A stretch of DNA of 43,091 nt, taken from positions 1 to 43,091 of the forward strand of contig CANJQZ010000001.1 of the NCBI GenBank assembly GCA_947476515.1. Reading direction: 5' to 3'. A program made the translations under genes and the position numbers. This DNA comes from Flavobacteriales bacterium (lineage in GTDB: Bacteria > Bacteroidota > Bacteroidia > Flavobacteriales_D > Crocinitomicaceae). Shown in pieces: positions 9,042-17,435 of this stretch; the first letter of the stretch is position 1, and every line of letters starts with the position of its first letter. The notes under the pieces are model-generated. The model was given only the letters and a program-made list of their open reading frames with translations, was not told the DNA's origin and did not search any database.

Positions 9042-9949
9042 TTTTTAATCAATTCTATACTATAAAAATACGCTTTATTCTTAGTTATTCTATTCTGAGT
9101 GAAGGGTCTAATCAAAACATTAAAAACCAGTAAAACTATTGGAGCAAAAACGAAGAGCGCAATGAGTAGATAATAATTGAACAAATTAACCCATATCCTT
9201 CGTTTACGAGGCGTTGATCCTTTTTTAATTATTTGATTTGCCCAAATTTTAAATATCTTTTTCGCTCTACTTTCAATAAACAAAATGTTAGTATTAATGT
9301 TCACTCGATTGGAGGAAAGAACTTCTTTCTGAAGTTCCTCCAAGCTATTATTTTCAAGTGATTTTTGAATTATTTCGCCAAATAATGAAGCTTCAAGAAT
9401 ATCTTTATTACTTATTCCAGGAAGTGGAAAAATACCAAATTTTCTTTCTTTTTTTCCCGTCAACATCCAATGTAAAATTGATACTGCACTCAATAAATTA
9501 GGGCTGCGATCTACAAATGGAATATTGCCAACTAGAACACCACCTGCATCTTTAATTAGATATTTTACGCTTTCCTGAGAATTCAACCACATGTTTCTTG
9601 CCCCTATTACAGTTACTATCGGAGTGTTATTTATAATTTTTTTAAATTTATCGTTTTTCAAAAGTGCTGTTGCAGGCAATGATGGGGATAAAAACCAAGG
9701 TTGATATCCGAATATTATCAAATCATAATTTTCCCTTTTAAACATAATTTCATTCAATTCTATCTCTTTTTCCAAGACAGTTTCGGGCATAACATTAAAA
9801 AATTCATGTGAAATCCATGGAAATGAAAACTTGGTTTTAGGTTGAACAGAAATAACTTCAATTTCTCCCTTAATTGTTGAAACTAAATTTGATAATAAAT
9901 CAGATAACTGACCTGATTGGGAATAGGATATTACTAATATTTGTTTCAT
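9038..9949 (-). CDS. darA: DarA-like dialkylresorcinol condensing/aromatising enzyme (flavodoxin-like)
   Basis: The 303-residue protein starts with a flavodoxin-type nucleotide-binding strand and loop, ILVISYSQSGQL (residues 4-15), and has IIFGYQPWFLSPSLPA and TVIGARNMWLNS segments like flavin-binding loops. The C-terminal third carries a basic patch and a membrane-like helix (about residues 263-285). In Bacteroidota such proteins next to a KAS III gene are named DarA and are thought to oxidise the DarB product to the resorcinol. The four-base overlap with the DarB-like gene supports a joint function. The symbol rests on family memory plus context. The terminal hydrophobic segment suggests membrane attachment. 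Confidence 0.8.
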   Translation of the reverse strand: MKQILVISYSQSGQLSDLLSNLVSTIKGEIEVISVQPKTKFSFPWISHEFFNVMPETVLEKEIELNEIMFKRENYDLIIFGYQPWFLSPSLPATALLKNDKFKKIINNTPIVTVIGARNMWLNSQESVKYLIKDAGGVLVGNIPFVDRSPNLLSAVSILHWMLTGKKERKFGIFPLPGISNKDILEASLFGEIIQKSLENNSLEELQKEVLSSNRVNINTNILFIESRAKKIFKIWANQIIKKGSTPRKRRIWVNLFNYYLLIALFVFAPIVLLVFNVLIRPFTQNRITKNKAYFYSIELIKK

Positions 9950-9953
9950 TCAA

Positions 9954-10397
9954 TTAAAGATTCAAGTGTATAGATGTTTTTGAATAAGAAATAATTGCAT
10001 TTTTAACTTCTAAATTCAAGGAAGCATAGTGTTTTTTAATCCAAATCACATCTTCAGAGATATTGCCTTGATATTTCAAAATTTTTGGAGCATTTTCTTG
10101 AATAATAAGTCGTAAAAAACGATATTCAGTGTTCTTAGAATTTAATCCTATTTCATTTTCCAATTGGATGCGACCTTGTTTAAAAATCTCCAGTTTTTCC
10201 TTCGGAGTATTTTGAAATCCGGCTTTCTTCATAACTAATGCACCTTTATAAGCTTTTTTATCACTGCCTTCTTTTTCAGCATCTAGTATCTTAAGCATAG
10301 CATTAACAGAAGTTAAATCTTTAGAAGAAATAACTTTAAAATATTCCTCTTTAGAAAATGATAGCGCTAATAATAAATAGATTATAAGACATTTCAT
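9954..10397 (-). CDS. Small exported protein of unknown function, first gene of the dar operon
   Basis: The 147-residue product begins with a short hydrophobic leader (CLIIYLLLALSFS, about residues 3-15) that looks like a signal peptide. It continues as a mostly helical, lysine-rich protein (KKAYKGALVMKKAGF, KGRIQLENEIG-type helices). I do not recognise its family. It lies four bases before darA and so belongs to the same transcript, probably as its first gene. Location points to a periplasmic role related to pigment assembly or export. Nothing in the sequence shows a catalytic motif. Confidence 0.65.
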   Translation of the reverse strand: MKCLIIYLLLALSFSKEEYFKVISSKDLTSVNAMLKILDAEKEGSDKKAYKGALVMKKAGFQNTPKEKLEIFKQGRIQLENEIGLNSKNTEYRFLRLIIQENAPKILKYQGNISEDVIWIKKHYASLNLEVKNAIISYSKTSIHLNL

Positions 10398-10484
10398 GAG
10401 TGATATTTTTCGAAAATTAAATAAAAATAAATCAATTTACCGAGAAGTAAATTAACTTTATTACCAATAATCCGTTGCACCTAT

Positions 10485-10492
10485 TAAATTTG
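10485..10492 (+). promoter_or_regulatory. Candidate -7 element for the GT2-DUF2062 gene
   Basis: TAAATTTG matches the Bacteroidota -7 consensus TAnnTTTG and ends 19 bases before the ATG at 10512. No convincing TTTG -33 box is seen at the expected distance. The opposite strand carries TATATTTG at 10498-10505, pointing toward the dar operon, so the 114-base gap may hold two divergent promoters. In DNA this AT-rich such matches also arise by chance. Confidence 0.35.
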
Positions 10493-10511
10493 CACCTCAA
10501 ATATAAGATTA

Positions 10512-11672
10512 ATGTTGACAATTTCAGATATTAAAGGGTGTGTTATCATTCCAACATACAACAATGATAAAACTTTAAGACGGGTTGTTCAAGAAATAAT
10601 GACAATAGTCCCTCAGGAAGTAATTATCATTGTTAATGATGGATCTACAGATTCAACAAATGAAATTCTCAAAGAATTTGAAAATAAAATACATCTCGTT
10701 AATTACAAAGAAAACAAAGGTAAAGGTTATGCTTTGCGGAAAGGATTTAAAAAAGCAATTGAATTAGGATTTGAGAATGCAATAACCATTGATTCAGATG
10801 GCCAGCATTACCCTCAGGACATTCCATTATTGATAGAAAAAAGTTTTGAAAATAAGGGAGCTGTAATCATGGGTTCTCGAAATATGCAACAAGACGGAAT
10901 TCCACAAAAAAGCTCTTTCGGCAATAAATTTTCGAATTTTTGGTTTAAAATTGAAACCTGGATAAGCCTACCAGATACTCAAACTGGATTTAGAGTCTAT
11001 CCATTAGCGCCTATCAAAAACATGTATTTATTCACCAATAAATTTGAACTTGAAATTGAAATTATTGTTCGATTAGCTTGGAGGCAAATAAAATTTGTTC
11101 CCGTATCAATTAGGGTTAAATATGATCCCGAGGAACGCGTATCGCACTTTCGACCTGGAAGAGACTTTTTTAGAATTAGTGTACTGAATAGTTTATTAGT
11201 AACAATAGCACTACTCTATTTCTATCCTAAAAAATTATTGTCTATTGATACATTAAAACTCATAAAACAAGAAGCTATCAAGCCCAAAGAATCTAATTTT
11301 AAAAAAGCACTATCTATCGGATTTGGTTTTTTTATGGGAATAATTCCTTTGTGGGGGTTTCAACTATTGATTGGAATTCCTTTGGCAGTATTATTTAAGA
11401 TGAATAAGGTCTTATTTATTGCGTCAGCAAACATTTCAATTCCTCCTATGATTCCTTTTATTATTTATTTAAGTTTACTTACAGGTCAGATCTTCATTCA
11501 CGGAAATTTTGAAACCAATCAATTATTAGATTTTTCAAGCGAAGTAGTACAAAAAAATATCCTGCAATACTTTATTGGAGCCTCAGTTTTGTCAATAATT
11601 GCCTTTATAGGAGGCTTTATTATTTCCTATTTATTGTTGTCGTTGGTTAGAAAAGATCCTATTAAACATTAA
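10512..11672 (+). CDS. Family 2 glycosyltransferase fused to a DUF2062 membrane domain
   Basis: Residues 1 to about 240 form a GT-A glycosyltransferase family 2 domain, with VIIPTYNND near residue 11, the NDGSTDST nucleotide loop near 42 and the metal-binding DSD (Asp94-Ser-Asp96) in TIDSDGQHYP. Residues about 258-386 are a DUF2062 domain with hydrophobic segments and a GIIPLWGFQ motif. This fusion is recurrent in flexirubin-type clusters. Its substrate is not known to me; a dolichol-phosphate-sugar-synthase-like activity at the membrane is possible. It is the only plus-strand gene between two minus-strand operons, and its 3' end overlaps the FabZ-like gene tail to tail by 11 bases. Confidence 0.85.
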   Translation: MLTISDIKGCVIIPTYNNDKTLRRVVQEIMTIVPQEVIIIVNDGSTDSTNEILKEFENKIHLVNYKENKGKGYALRKGFKKAIELGFENAITIDSDGQHYPQDIPLLIEKSFENKGAVIMGSRNMQQDGIPQKSSFGNKFSNFWFKIETWISLPDTQTGFRVYPLAPIKNMYLFTNKFELEIEIIVRLAWRQIKFVPVSIRVKYDPEERVSHFRPGRDFFRISVLNSLLVTIALLYFYPKKLLSIDTLKLIKQEAIKPKESNFKKALSIGFGFFMGIIPLWGFQLLIGIPLAVLFKMNKVLFIASANISIPPMIPFIIYLSLLTGQIFIHGNFETNQLLDFSSEVVQKNILQYFIGASVLSIIAFIGGFIISYLLLSLVRKDPIKH

Positions 11673-12033
11673 TATACTCTGCACTTATTTTCATAAATAC
11701 AGTGTGGTCATCTAGAATTTGTCCACTAATTCGGATTCTATCTTCGTAATTTTCTATAATATCAATATTAATTCTAACCAACGAAGAATGTAATGGATTT
11801 AAGATTGCCAAGAACTTGCAATTTGACATCTTTGTCAGCTTAATTTTTTTCTTTAAACATTCAGAAACTAATTCCTTAACTAATTCCATTTCCACTACTC
11901 CTGGAGTAACAGGATTTCCCGGAAAATGACCCGCAAAAATCACATGATCAGCCTCTATTTTTATAGTTGCGTGTATCTTGGTCTCATTGCATTCAATAGC
12001 TACAATGGAATAAAAATCATCTTTTAACATCAT
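11662..12033 (-). CDS. FabZ-like hotdog 3-hydroxyacyl-ACP dehydratase
   Basis: The 123-residue hotdog protein carries the FabZ-type signature GHFPGNPVTPGVVEMELV with His36 and Glu50 as the likely catalytic pair. It is slightly shorter than usual FabZ. It would dehydrate the 3-hydroxyacyl-ACP formed by the FabG-like reductase, giving the trans double bonds of the aryl polyene. Either of two ATGs (12033, 12030) may be the start, and both overlap or abut the LolA-like stop in TGATGATG. It is the last gene of the polyene operon and overlaps the convergent glycosyltransferase gene. Confidence 0.85.
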   Translation of the reverse strand: MMLKDDFYSIVAIECNETKIHATIKIEADHVIFAGHFPGNPVTPGVVEMELVKELVSECLKKKIKLTKMSNCKFLAILNPLHSSLVRINIDIIENYEDRIRISGQILDDHTVFMKISAEYINV

Positions 12034-12659
12034 CAGAAATTACTAAATTTTAAATCATTTATTAATTCATTTAATTGAACATTACTAAATGAAAATATTA
12101 TTTTCTCTTTTTCAGATTCAACTAAACTCATTTCTTTGAGTTGCAAATATTTTTTATCAAAAATCAAAACAACTTGTTCAATATATTTTGACATCCTAAC
12201 AGATTGAGGTTTTAAAACTAATTTGTACTGAGAAGTATTTTCATAATAAGAAATGATAAAATCTTTATCTTCCAAGAAAGTGCCAGATAACATTTTTACC
12301 ATTAAATTTTGTATTTTCTTGACAATCAACTTGGTTGATGGGTCTTTTATTTCTTTTCCTTTTTCACTATATTTTATTTTATTTCCATCAATCAATAAAA
12401 TCTTTTTAATGGGACTTTGATGTTCCCATCTTATTTTTTGAGTTTGCTTATAATATAGCTTTCCTGTAGCAATTTGTTTATCATTAAACATTTCAGAATA
12501 AACAGTTTCTTTAAAATCTGCCATTAATGATTTGGTTGATTTCTGTTGTTTCTGAATACTTAACTTGCATTTTGAGAAATCGGTCATTTTCTTAAAATCC
12601 TGACTAAAAGAATTTAAGCAGAAAAAGATGAAAAATAGAGTATTACATATTTTTTTCAT
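12033..12659 (-). CDS. LolA-like outer-membrane lipoprotein carrier
   Basis: The 208-residue product has a signal peptide (a KK start, then TLFFIFFCLNSFS to about residue 19) followed by a LolA/LolB-like half-barrel pattern. This includes GKLYYKQTQKIRWEHQSP, a match to the LolA 'G.l.y..P.k.RW.y..P' region, then KILLIDGNKIKYSE. LolA shuttles lipid-anchored molecules through the periplasm. LolA-like proteins are a regular part of aryl polyene clusters, where they are thought to help carry the lipid-like product to the outer membrane. It overlaps the deacetylase gene by 17 bases, indicating one transcript. Confidence 0.85.
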   Translation of the reverse strand: MKKICNTLFFIFFCLNSFSQDFKKMTDFSKCKLSIQKQQKSTKSLMADFKETVYSEMFNDKQIATGKLYYKQTQKIRWEHQSPIKKILLIDGNKIKYSEKGKEIKDPSTKLIVKKIQNLMVKMLSGTFLEDKDFIISYYENTSQYKLVLKPQSVRMSKYIEQVVLIFDKKYLQLKEMSLVESEKEKIIFSFSNVQLNELINDLKFSNF

Positions 12660-13413
12660 TCAAATACAAATTTATTTGTTCTTTATTAGCAAAGGTAATG
12701 CCTTTTTGACTCGACAATTCTAGAAAAGGCTTCAAAGCTAGAGCTGTTTGTTTTAAATTATCATGTAATAAGATAATACTACCCGGTTTTGATAGAGAAA
12801 CAAGTCTATTAGAAAGAACTTTTGGATTACGAATAACGGTATCATAGGAACGCTTGTTCCAACCTATTAAATTCAAATTTAATTTATTCACAACCCTTGA
12901 AATGATTGGATTGGTATATCCAATTGGTGGTCTAAATAGATTTGATTCCATTTCTAATGTTGTAAAAAACGCTGTTAATTCGTTAATTTCTTTTTCCACT
13001 TTCGCAGCACTTAACAAGGCGAATAAAGGAGGGTGCGAAGCAGTATGATTGCCAATAAAATGACCTTCTTCAATGATTCTTTTAATTAAATGTTGTTCTT
13101 TTTTTGCTTTTATACCTATTACAAAAAAAATGGCAGTAACATTAAAATCTTTAAGTACATCCAAAATAATTGGAGTAGTATTTCGATCTGGTCCATCGTC
13201 AAAAGTCAATAAAACAAATGGTTTTTCAATTGAATTCTTTGATTTTACAAAATAATTAAATGACATAAAAAGTACACCACAACTGAGAATCAAAAAGAAA
13301 AATAGGAAAACCAGCAATAATATCATCCATAATCTTGCACTATACCAAAACAACCCTGAAAACAGGAACAAATTAAAAATAAATAAAACAATATTAATCT
13401 TGTGCTTTGTCAT
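12643..13413 (-). CDS. Membrane-anchored polysaccharide deacetylase family (NodB) protein
   Basis: The 256-residue protein has two hydrophobic segments (about residues 7-24 and 28-52) and then a NodB domain. The first motif LTFDDGP has Asp72 and Asp73, the zinc motif GNHTASH has His123 and His127, and FRPPIGYTN forms the third motif. These are the residues needed for a metal-dependent de-N-acetylase or related amidase/esterase. The substrate in a pigment cluster is unclear; acting on a carrier-bound sugar made by the GT2 protein would be one option. It overlaps the CLF gene upstream by 20 bases and LolA downstream, so it is a true operon member. Confidence 0.85.
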   Translation of the reverse strand: MTKHKINIVLFIFNLFLFSGLFWYSARLWMILLLVFLFFFLILSCGVLFMSFNYFVKSKNSIEKPFVLLTFDDGPDRNTTPIILDVLKDFNVTAIFFVIGIKAKKEQHLIKRIIEEGHFIGNHTASHPPLFALLSAAKVEKEINELTAFFTTLEMESNLFRPPIGYTNPIISRVVNKLNLNLIGWNKRSYDTVIRNPKVLSNRLVSLSKPGSIILLHDNLKQTALALKPFLELSSQKGITFANKEQINLYLNEKNM

Positions 13414-14317
13414 TTCTCAATAAAATCAAACCTATACCACCCTCACAACTAGAATTAACAACCAAAGCATATTTTTTTGATTGTTCTATGAGCCAATCAT
13501 GTGCCATATGGACACCGAAAGCATTCGAAGTAAAATACAATCCTGAAAACTTTTCATAATGAATCATTTTTTCAGAAGGAAAATGTTCCGTAAGACAATT
13601 ACTATAAACTATATCAATTGCAGCAGAATCTATTTGTAAATTTCCTAAAAAACTATTTATTTCAGAATCAATTGACACTTTATTCAATTTAGCCTGACAA
13701 GCAACAATTCCAATTTCAGCGTTAGACTTAATTTTTGAAAGAGCGAAAAATGTTGCTCCAGATGTAACAAAAGCATCTTTTGAAATAACTATGGGTTTTA
13801 ATTTATTTAAAAACTCAATTCCTTCGTCAGCTGCACCTAATAAGACAAATGATTTACCTTCATCGCAACATAAGATCGAATCAATAAGCGCCATTTCAAA
13901 TGATATATTATTTTGTGTGTGCGTCATATTATAGGAATGATTTTTCAATTCGAGAGAAATCAAACCTGATATTGTATTGTGGGTAGATTGAATAAACGAA
14001 GTAGGAGAAAGAATATCACCTTCAACAGTGTTTACTACATTTAAAAATTTCTCAGTATCTGTAAGGCAGCCCAAAGCAGTTCCAATAGAAATTGCTTCAA
14101 AAGGGGTGTTTATCGCTTCTTGACATTCTTTAGCTACTGCGACAGCCATGCGTAATATTGGGCTCAATCTCCTCAAGGAGGATGGAAGTACATATTTTTT
14201 GTAATCCGGGGCAAACAAAACAGAACCTTCCGTAATTTCAACTAATAATGCATTGATATCATTTTGCAAGAATGAATTCTGATGAGTAATAGATGCTACT
14301 TTATGGATATAATACAT
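13394..14317 (-). CDS. Ketosynthase-like chain-length factor of the polyene operon
   Basis: The 307-residue protein matches the CLF at 1944-2990 from its first residues (MYYIHKVASITHQ) onward. The shared block PSSLRRLSPILRMAVA lies in the first quarter and SPTSFIQSTHNTISG in the middle. The nucleophile position reads THTQNNISFEMAL, so there is no cysteine, and the GH motif is SGLYFTSN, so the histidine is missing as well. It directly follows an active KS gene by two bases. It is best read as the non-catalytic partner of that KS, controlling polyene length. Confidence 0.82.
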   Translation of the reverse strand: MYYIHKVASITHQNSFLQNDINALLVEITEGSVLFAPDYKKYVLPSSLRRLSPILRMAVAVAKECQEAINTPFEAISIGTALGCLTDTEKFLNVVNTVEGDILSPTSFIQSTHNTISGLISLELKNHSYNMTHTQNNISFEMALIDSILCCDEGKSFVLLGAADEGIEFLNKLKPIVISKDAFVTSGATFFALSKIKSNAEIGIVACQAKLNKVSIDSEINSFLGNLQIDSAAIDIVYSNCLTEHFPSEKMIHYEKFSGLYFTSNAFGVHMAHDWLIEQSKKYALVVNSSCEGGIGLILLRNDKAQD

Positions 14318-14319
14318 TT

Positions 14320-15495
14320 CTATTTTTTTGAAAAAATCAAAGTTGAATTATTACCTCCAAAGCCAAAAGAATTTGATAATACATGATTTACCTCCATATT
14401 TTTTTCAATTCTTTTTATTGGAATCAAGCCAGTTTCTTCAATAGGAGCAGTATGATTTAAATTAGGGAATAATATTTTATTTTGAATACTTAATACCGCA
14501 TAGACCGATTCAATGCCTCCACTTGCGGCTAAGGTATGACCGGTGTATGATTTTGTTGAACTGAAGGGAGGTACTTTACCGTTAAAAATCTTAATTAGCG
14601 CTTTTGATTCTGACAAATCGTTGTTAGGAGTAGCTGTTCCATGGGCATTTACATAATTTATATCATTTGGTTTCAAGCCTGCAACTTGCAGCGCTTGATT
14701 CATTGATAAAACCGCTCCATCTCCATCCGGCGAAGAGGCTGTTTGATGAAAAGCATCTGAAGCATTACTCCAGCCCGTTAATTTTGCTAAAGCAATTTTA
14801 CCAGTGGTTTGTATAGATTTTTGAGACTCCAAAACAATATAGCCTGCTCCTTCACCAAGATTCAATCCTTTCCTTGAATTATCAAAAGGCTTACACCATT
14901 CATCATCAAATATCATGAGAGATCGGAATCCAAAAATTGTGAATTGTGTTAAACTGTCTGTCCCACCAACAATAACTCGATCTAAATAGCCTGAGCGAAT
15001 TAATCGCGCTCCCATCATTATGGCATTAGCTGCAGATGAACAAGCCGTGGAGATGGTATTTACAAAACCAGAAATACCTAATTCAGAGGCAATCTGAGCA
15101 GAGGTTGTACCACTAGGGTGATTAAAATAATTTTTATAATTAACGCGGTCTCCTTTCAAATATTTTTTATATTCTTCTTCAGTGGTATCCATTCCGCCAA
15201 CGGAAGTTCCTGATATTAATCCTGTTTTAACATGATCAAAAAGCTCATGATTAAGAAAAGCTTCTTTGGCTGCTACCATTCCTAATAATGCAGTTCTAGA
15301 ACCTTCTGTTTTTAAATTGAACTCTGATCTAAGTTCTTCATTTGTATATGGAATTTCGCCTACTTTAAATTTTGAAGAAAAATTTCTTAACCCTTGTTTT
15401 ATAGCAGTTTTTTCCTGAATTAAATTATTAAGATTTTCTTCGACATTGTTACCTATCGCAGAAATCACCCCATATCCAGTGATAAAAATGTCCAT
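14320..15495 (-). CDS. FabF-like beta-ketoacyl-ACP synthase of the polyene operon
   Basis: This 391-residue ketosynthase has Cys152 in STACSSAAN, His285 in NAHGTATPNND and His320 in KSYTGHTLAASG, a full catalytic set. It shows GGMDTTEEEY and RPFD/KPFD-type motifs as in FabF. The order ACP (15501-15752), KS, CLF with 5- and 2-base gaps repeats the order seen at 4442-1944. It probably runs the iterative malonyl extensions of the 4-coumaroyl starter. In aryl polyene systems a KS-CLF heterodimer with an ACP performs this step, so the assignment to the polyene chain is reasonable though not proven. Confidence 0.92.
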   Translation of the reverse strand: MDIFITGYGVISAIGNNVEENLNNLIQEKTAIKQGLRNFSSKFKVGEIPYTNEELRSEFNLKTEGSRTALLGMVAAKEAFLNHELFDHVKTGLISGTSVGGMDTTEEEYKKYLKGDRVNYKNYFNHPSGTTSAQIASELGISGFVNTISTACSSAANAIMMGARLIRSGYLDRVIVGGTDSLTQFTIFGFRSLMIFDDEWCKPFDNSRKGLNLGEGAGYIVLESQKSIQTTGKIALAKLTGWSNASDAFHQTASSPDGDGAVLSMNQALQVAGLKPNDINYVNAHGTATPNNDLSESKALIKIFNGKVPPFSSTKSYTGHTLAASGGIESVYAVLSIQNKILFPNLNHTAPIEETGLIPIKRIEKNMEVNHVLSNSFGFGGNNSTLIFSKK

Positions 15496-15500
15496 TACTA

Positions 15501-15752
15501 TTATTTATTACTTTCAATAAAATCTGCCATCGAATCAATCGAATAAAAAATCTCTCTTGCTAATGAAGGATCATCAATTTTGATGCTGTATTCACTATCC
15601 AGTAATACAATAAACTCTAAAGCATCAATCGAATCAAGTCCTAAGCCTTCATCACCAAATAAGGGAGCATCATTTTTAATGTCTGCAGTTGTTAAATCTT
15701 CTAGATTTAACTGCTCAATTATTTGAGCTTTTAATTGTTCTTTTAATTCCAT
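15501..15752 (-). CDS. Acyl carrier protein 2
   Basis: The 83-residue ACP has Ser41 in LGLDSIDALEF as the phosphopantetheine site and an acidic recognition helix (FIVLLDSEYSIKIDDP). It resembles ACP 1 at 4179-4442, including the DSID variant and the LLDxEYxIKI block, supporting a duplicated cassette. Its start lies 38 bases inside the preceding degenerate-KS gene, an unusually long overlap, but the first residues from this ATG fit a normal ACP helix 1. Confidence 0.9.
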   Translation of the reverse strand: MELKEQLKAQIIEQLNLEDLTTADIKNDAPLFGDEGLGLDSIDALEFIVLLDSEYSIKIDDPSLAREIFYSIDSMADFIESNK

Positions 15753-16359
15753 TATTCCTATAATTATTAAGTATTTGATTTAATTCATTTGACGCTTCTT
15801 GATTTTCAACCCAATGAACAGTTTTGGAAACAACAAACATAAAACATTCTTCTTCCTCTAATCCATTCATTTCAATCCACCCACACATACAATATTCATT
15901 TCCGCGTAAAAATGACATTTCAATTTGATCAATAAAAAATTTTGAATCAAATTTAGTTAAAATAAAAAATATATTTTCACCATACCATTTGTGTTTTATA
16001 GCTATTTCTCCTGCCAAGATATTGGGCAAGGTATACACAAATAATGACGGACTGGGATTTTTCTTGAAGGTATATGACTCTATAAATTTCAAGTCAGTTT
16101 GTTGACTTGAAGTTGAATTAGCAAAAATCAATTGTAATTTTTCATCAATATTAACCATATTTTGAAGTGTATTTTTCAATAGAAAATCTCCTAAGAAAGC
16201 ACTTTTTGAAAGTGAATCCATTTTATAAAATTTAGGATAATCAATTTCAAGTTGCACAAAATATTGTTTTAAAAAATTATCTTCTTGTCCAGACAAAATT
16301 AAATCACCATTGACAAAAGCACCGAATCTATTAAGGTAACTGTGGCTAATAATTTTCAT
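15715..16359 (-). CDS. Degenerate, truncated ketosynthase-like protein
   Basis: The 214-residue protein keeps pieces of the N-terminal half of a ketosynthase fold: an opening NRFGAFVNGD stretch and a central SLFVYTLPNILAGEIAIKHK block equivalent to the KS region before the nucleophile. That is followed by ENIFFILTKFDS where an active enzyme would have a cysteine. The C-terminal thiolase half is absent. The gene has an intact frame and its start overlaps the stop of the KS gene before it by four bases (ATGA), so it looks like a retained subunit and not decay. It may stabilise or steer that KS. The homology is judged by eye. Confidence 0.65.
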   Translation of the reverse strand: MKIISHSYLNRFGAFVNGDLILSGQEDNFLKQYFVQLEIDYPKFYKMDSLSKSAFLGDFLLKNTLQNMVNIDEKLQLIFANSTSSQQTDLKFIESYTFKKNPSPSLFVYTLPNILAGEIAIKHKWYGENIFFILTKFDSKFFIDQIEMSFLRGNEYCMCGWIEMNGLEEEECFMFVVSKTVHWVENQEASNELNQILNNYRNNGIKRTIKSSNN

Positions 16360-17435
16360 TTCACTTGTTTTAATAACAATGCAGCATTCCCACCTCCAAA
16401 ACCTGAAGCTGTTTTCAAAACAATTTCAAGATCAACATTTGAGTTTTCAGAAACAATATTTAGAGTTTCAGTGGTTCCGACTTCTGAAAATCCAATACTT
16501 TTAAATAAAACACTTTTTTCCATTGAAACCATACACATAATTGTTTCTATTATACCAGCTGCTCCTAATGTATGCCCAAAATAACCTTTAAAACTATTGG
16601 TTGGAATGTGGTTTAGTTCGAGACGATGAAGAGCAACAGATTCCATTTCATCATTATATAAAGTAGCAGTGCCATGGGAAGAGATAAAATCTATCTCTTT
16701 TTTAGAAACACCGGATCTTTCAATTGCTTTAGTTACAGCTCGAAATAAACCTTCACCAGATCTTGAAGGACCAGAAATATGATTCGCGTCATTAGATGTT
16801 GCACCAGCTAAATACTCCACGCTAAAATCATCATCCAATGTATTTTTCATTATTAAAATACCACACGCCTCGCCTAAAGTGATACCTTTTCTATTTTTAT
16901 CAAAGGGTCTACAGGCTTCATTGCTAAGGGCGAATAAACTTTGAAAACCATAGACAATAAAATCTGACAATACATCAATTCCAATAATAATAACTTGATC
17001 AAATTTACTTGACCGAATATAATCAGCTGCAGTATTAATGGCAATTACACCTGAAATACAAGCATTAGAAATAATTATGGGTTCATGATAAGGATTTAAA
17101 ATATTCTTGATAATACTTATTGTTGATGCAAAAGTATCCGAAGGCAAAACTTCTAAATTTGCTTTTGTTGTACTTACAATAATCCCAGTTTTTTCACTTT
17201 GCAAAAATGAACTTGAATAAGCTTCTACAATTTTTTTACAGGCTAATTCTAACAAGGAATTATAGCGCGAATTTTTTAGGTGTTTGATCTTAGAAAGAAA
17301 AAGATCTTCAGAATTAAATCCAGTGCCTAATTCTTGATTTATTCCTGATTTATTATCACAAAAAGCAGTGTAATGATCTTGAACATTTTGACCAAGCGGG
17401 CTTATTAATGCTCCATATTTCAAATAACATTTCAA
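16356..17435 (-). CDS. Divergent beta-ketoacyl-ACP synthase, probably with a TTG start
   Basis: The ketosynthase has a complete triad: Cys126 in NACISG, His254 in SSHGTATLYND and His288 in KGYFGHTLGAAG. The KS core begins at KCYLKYGALISPLGQ. No ATG is present near the beginning. A TTG at 17435 overlaps the thioesterase stop as TTGA and gives the natural KS N-terminus, so I prefer it over the TTG at 17465. It is shorter (359 residues) than the other KSs here. Its partner is probably the degenerate KS encoded next. Priming or a special elongation step are possible roles; the sequence does not decide. Confidence 0.82.
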   Translation of the reverse strand: MKCYLKYGALISPLGQNVQDHYTAFCDNKSGINQELGTGFNSEDLFLSKIKHLKNSRYNSLLELACKKIVEAYSSSFLQSEKTGIIVSTTKANLEVLPSDTFASTISIIKNILNPYHEPIIISNACISGVIAINTAADYIRSSKFDQVIIIGIDVLSDFIVYGFQSLFALSNEACRPFDKNRKGITLGEACGILIMKNTLDDDFSVEYLAGATSNDANHISGPSRSGEGLFRAVTKAIERSGVSKKEIDFISSHGTATLYNDEMESVALHRLELNHIPTNSFKGYFGHTLGAAGIIETIMCMVSMEKSVLFKSIGFSEVGTTETLNIVSENSNVDLEIVLKTASGFGGGNAALLLKQVK

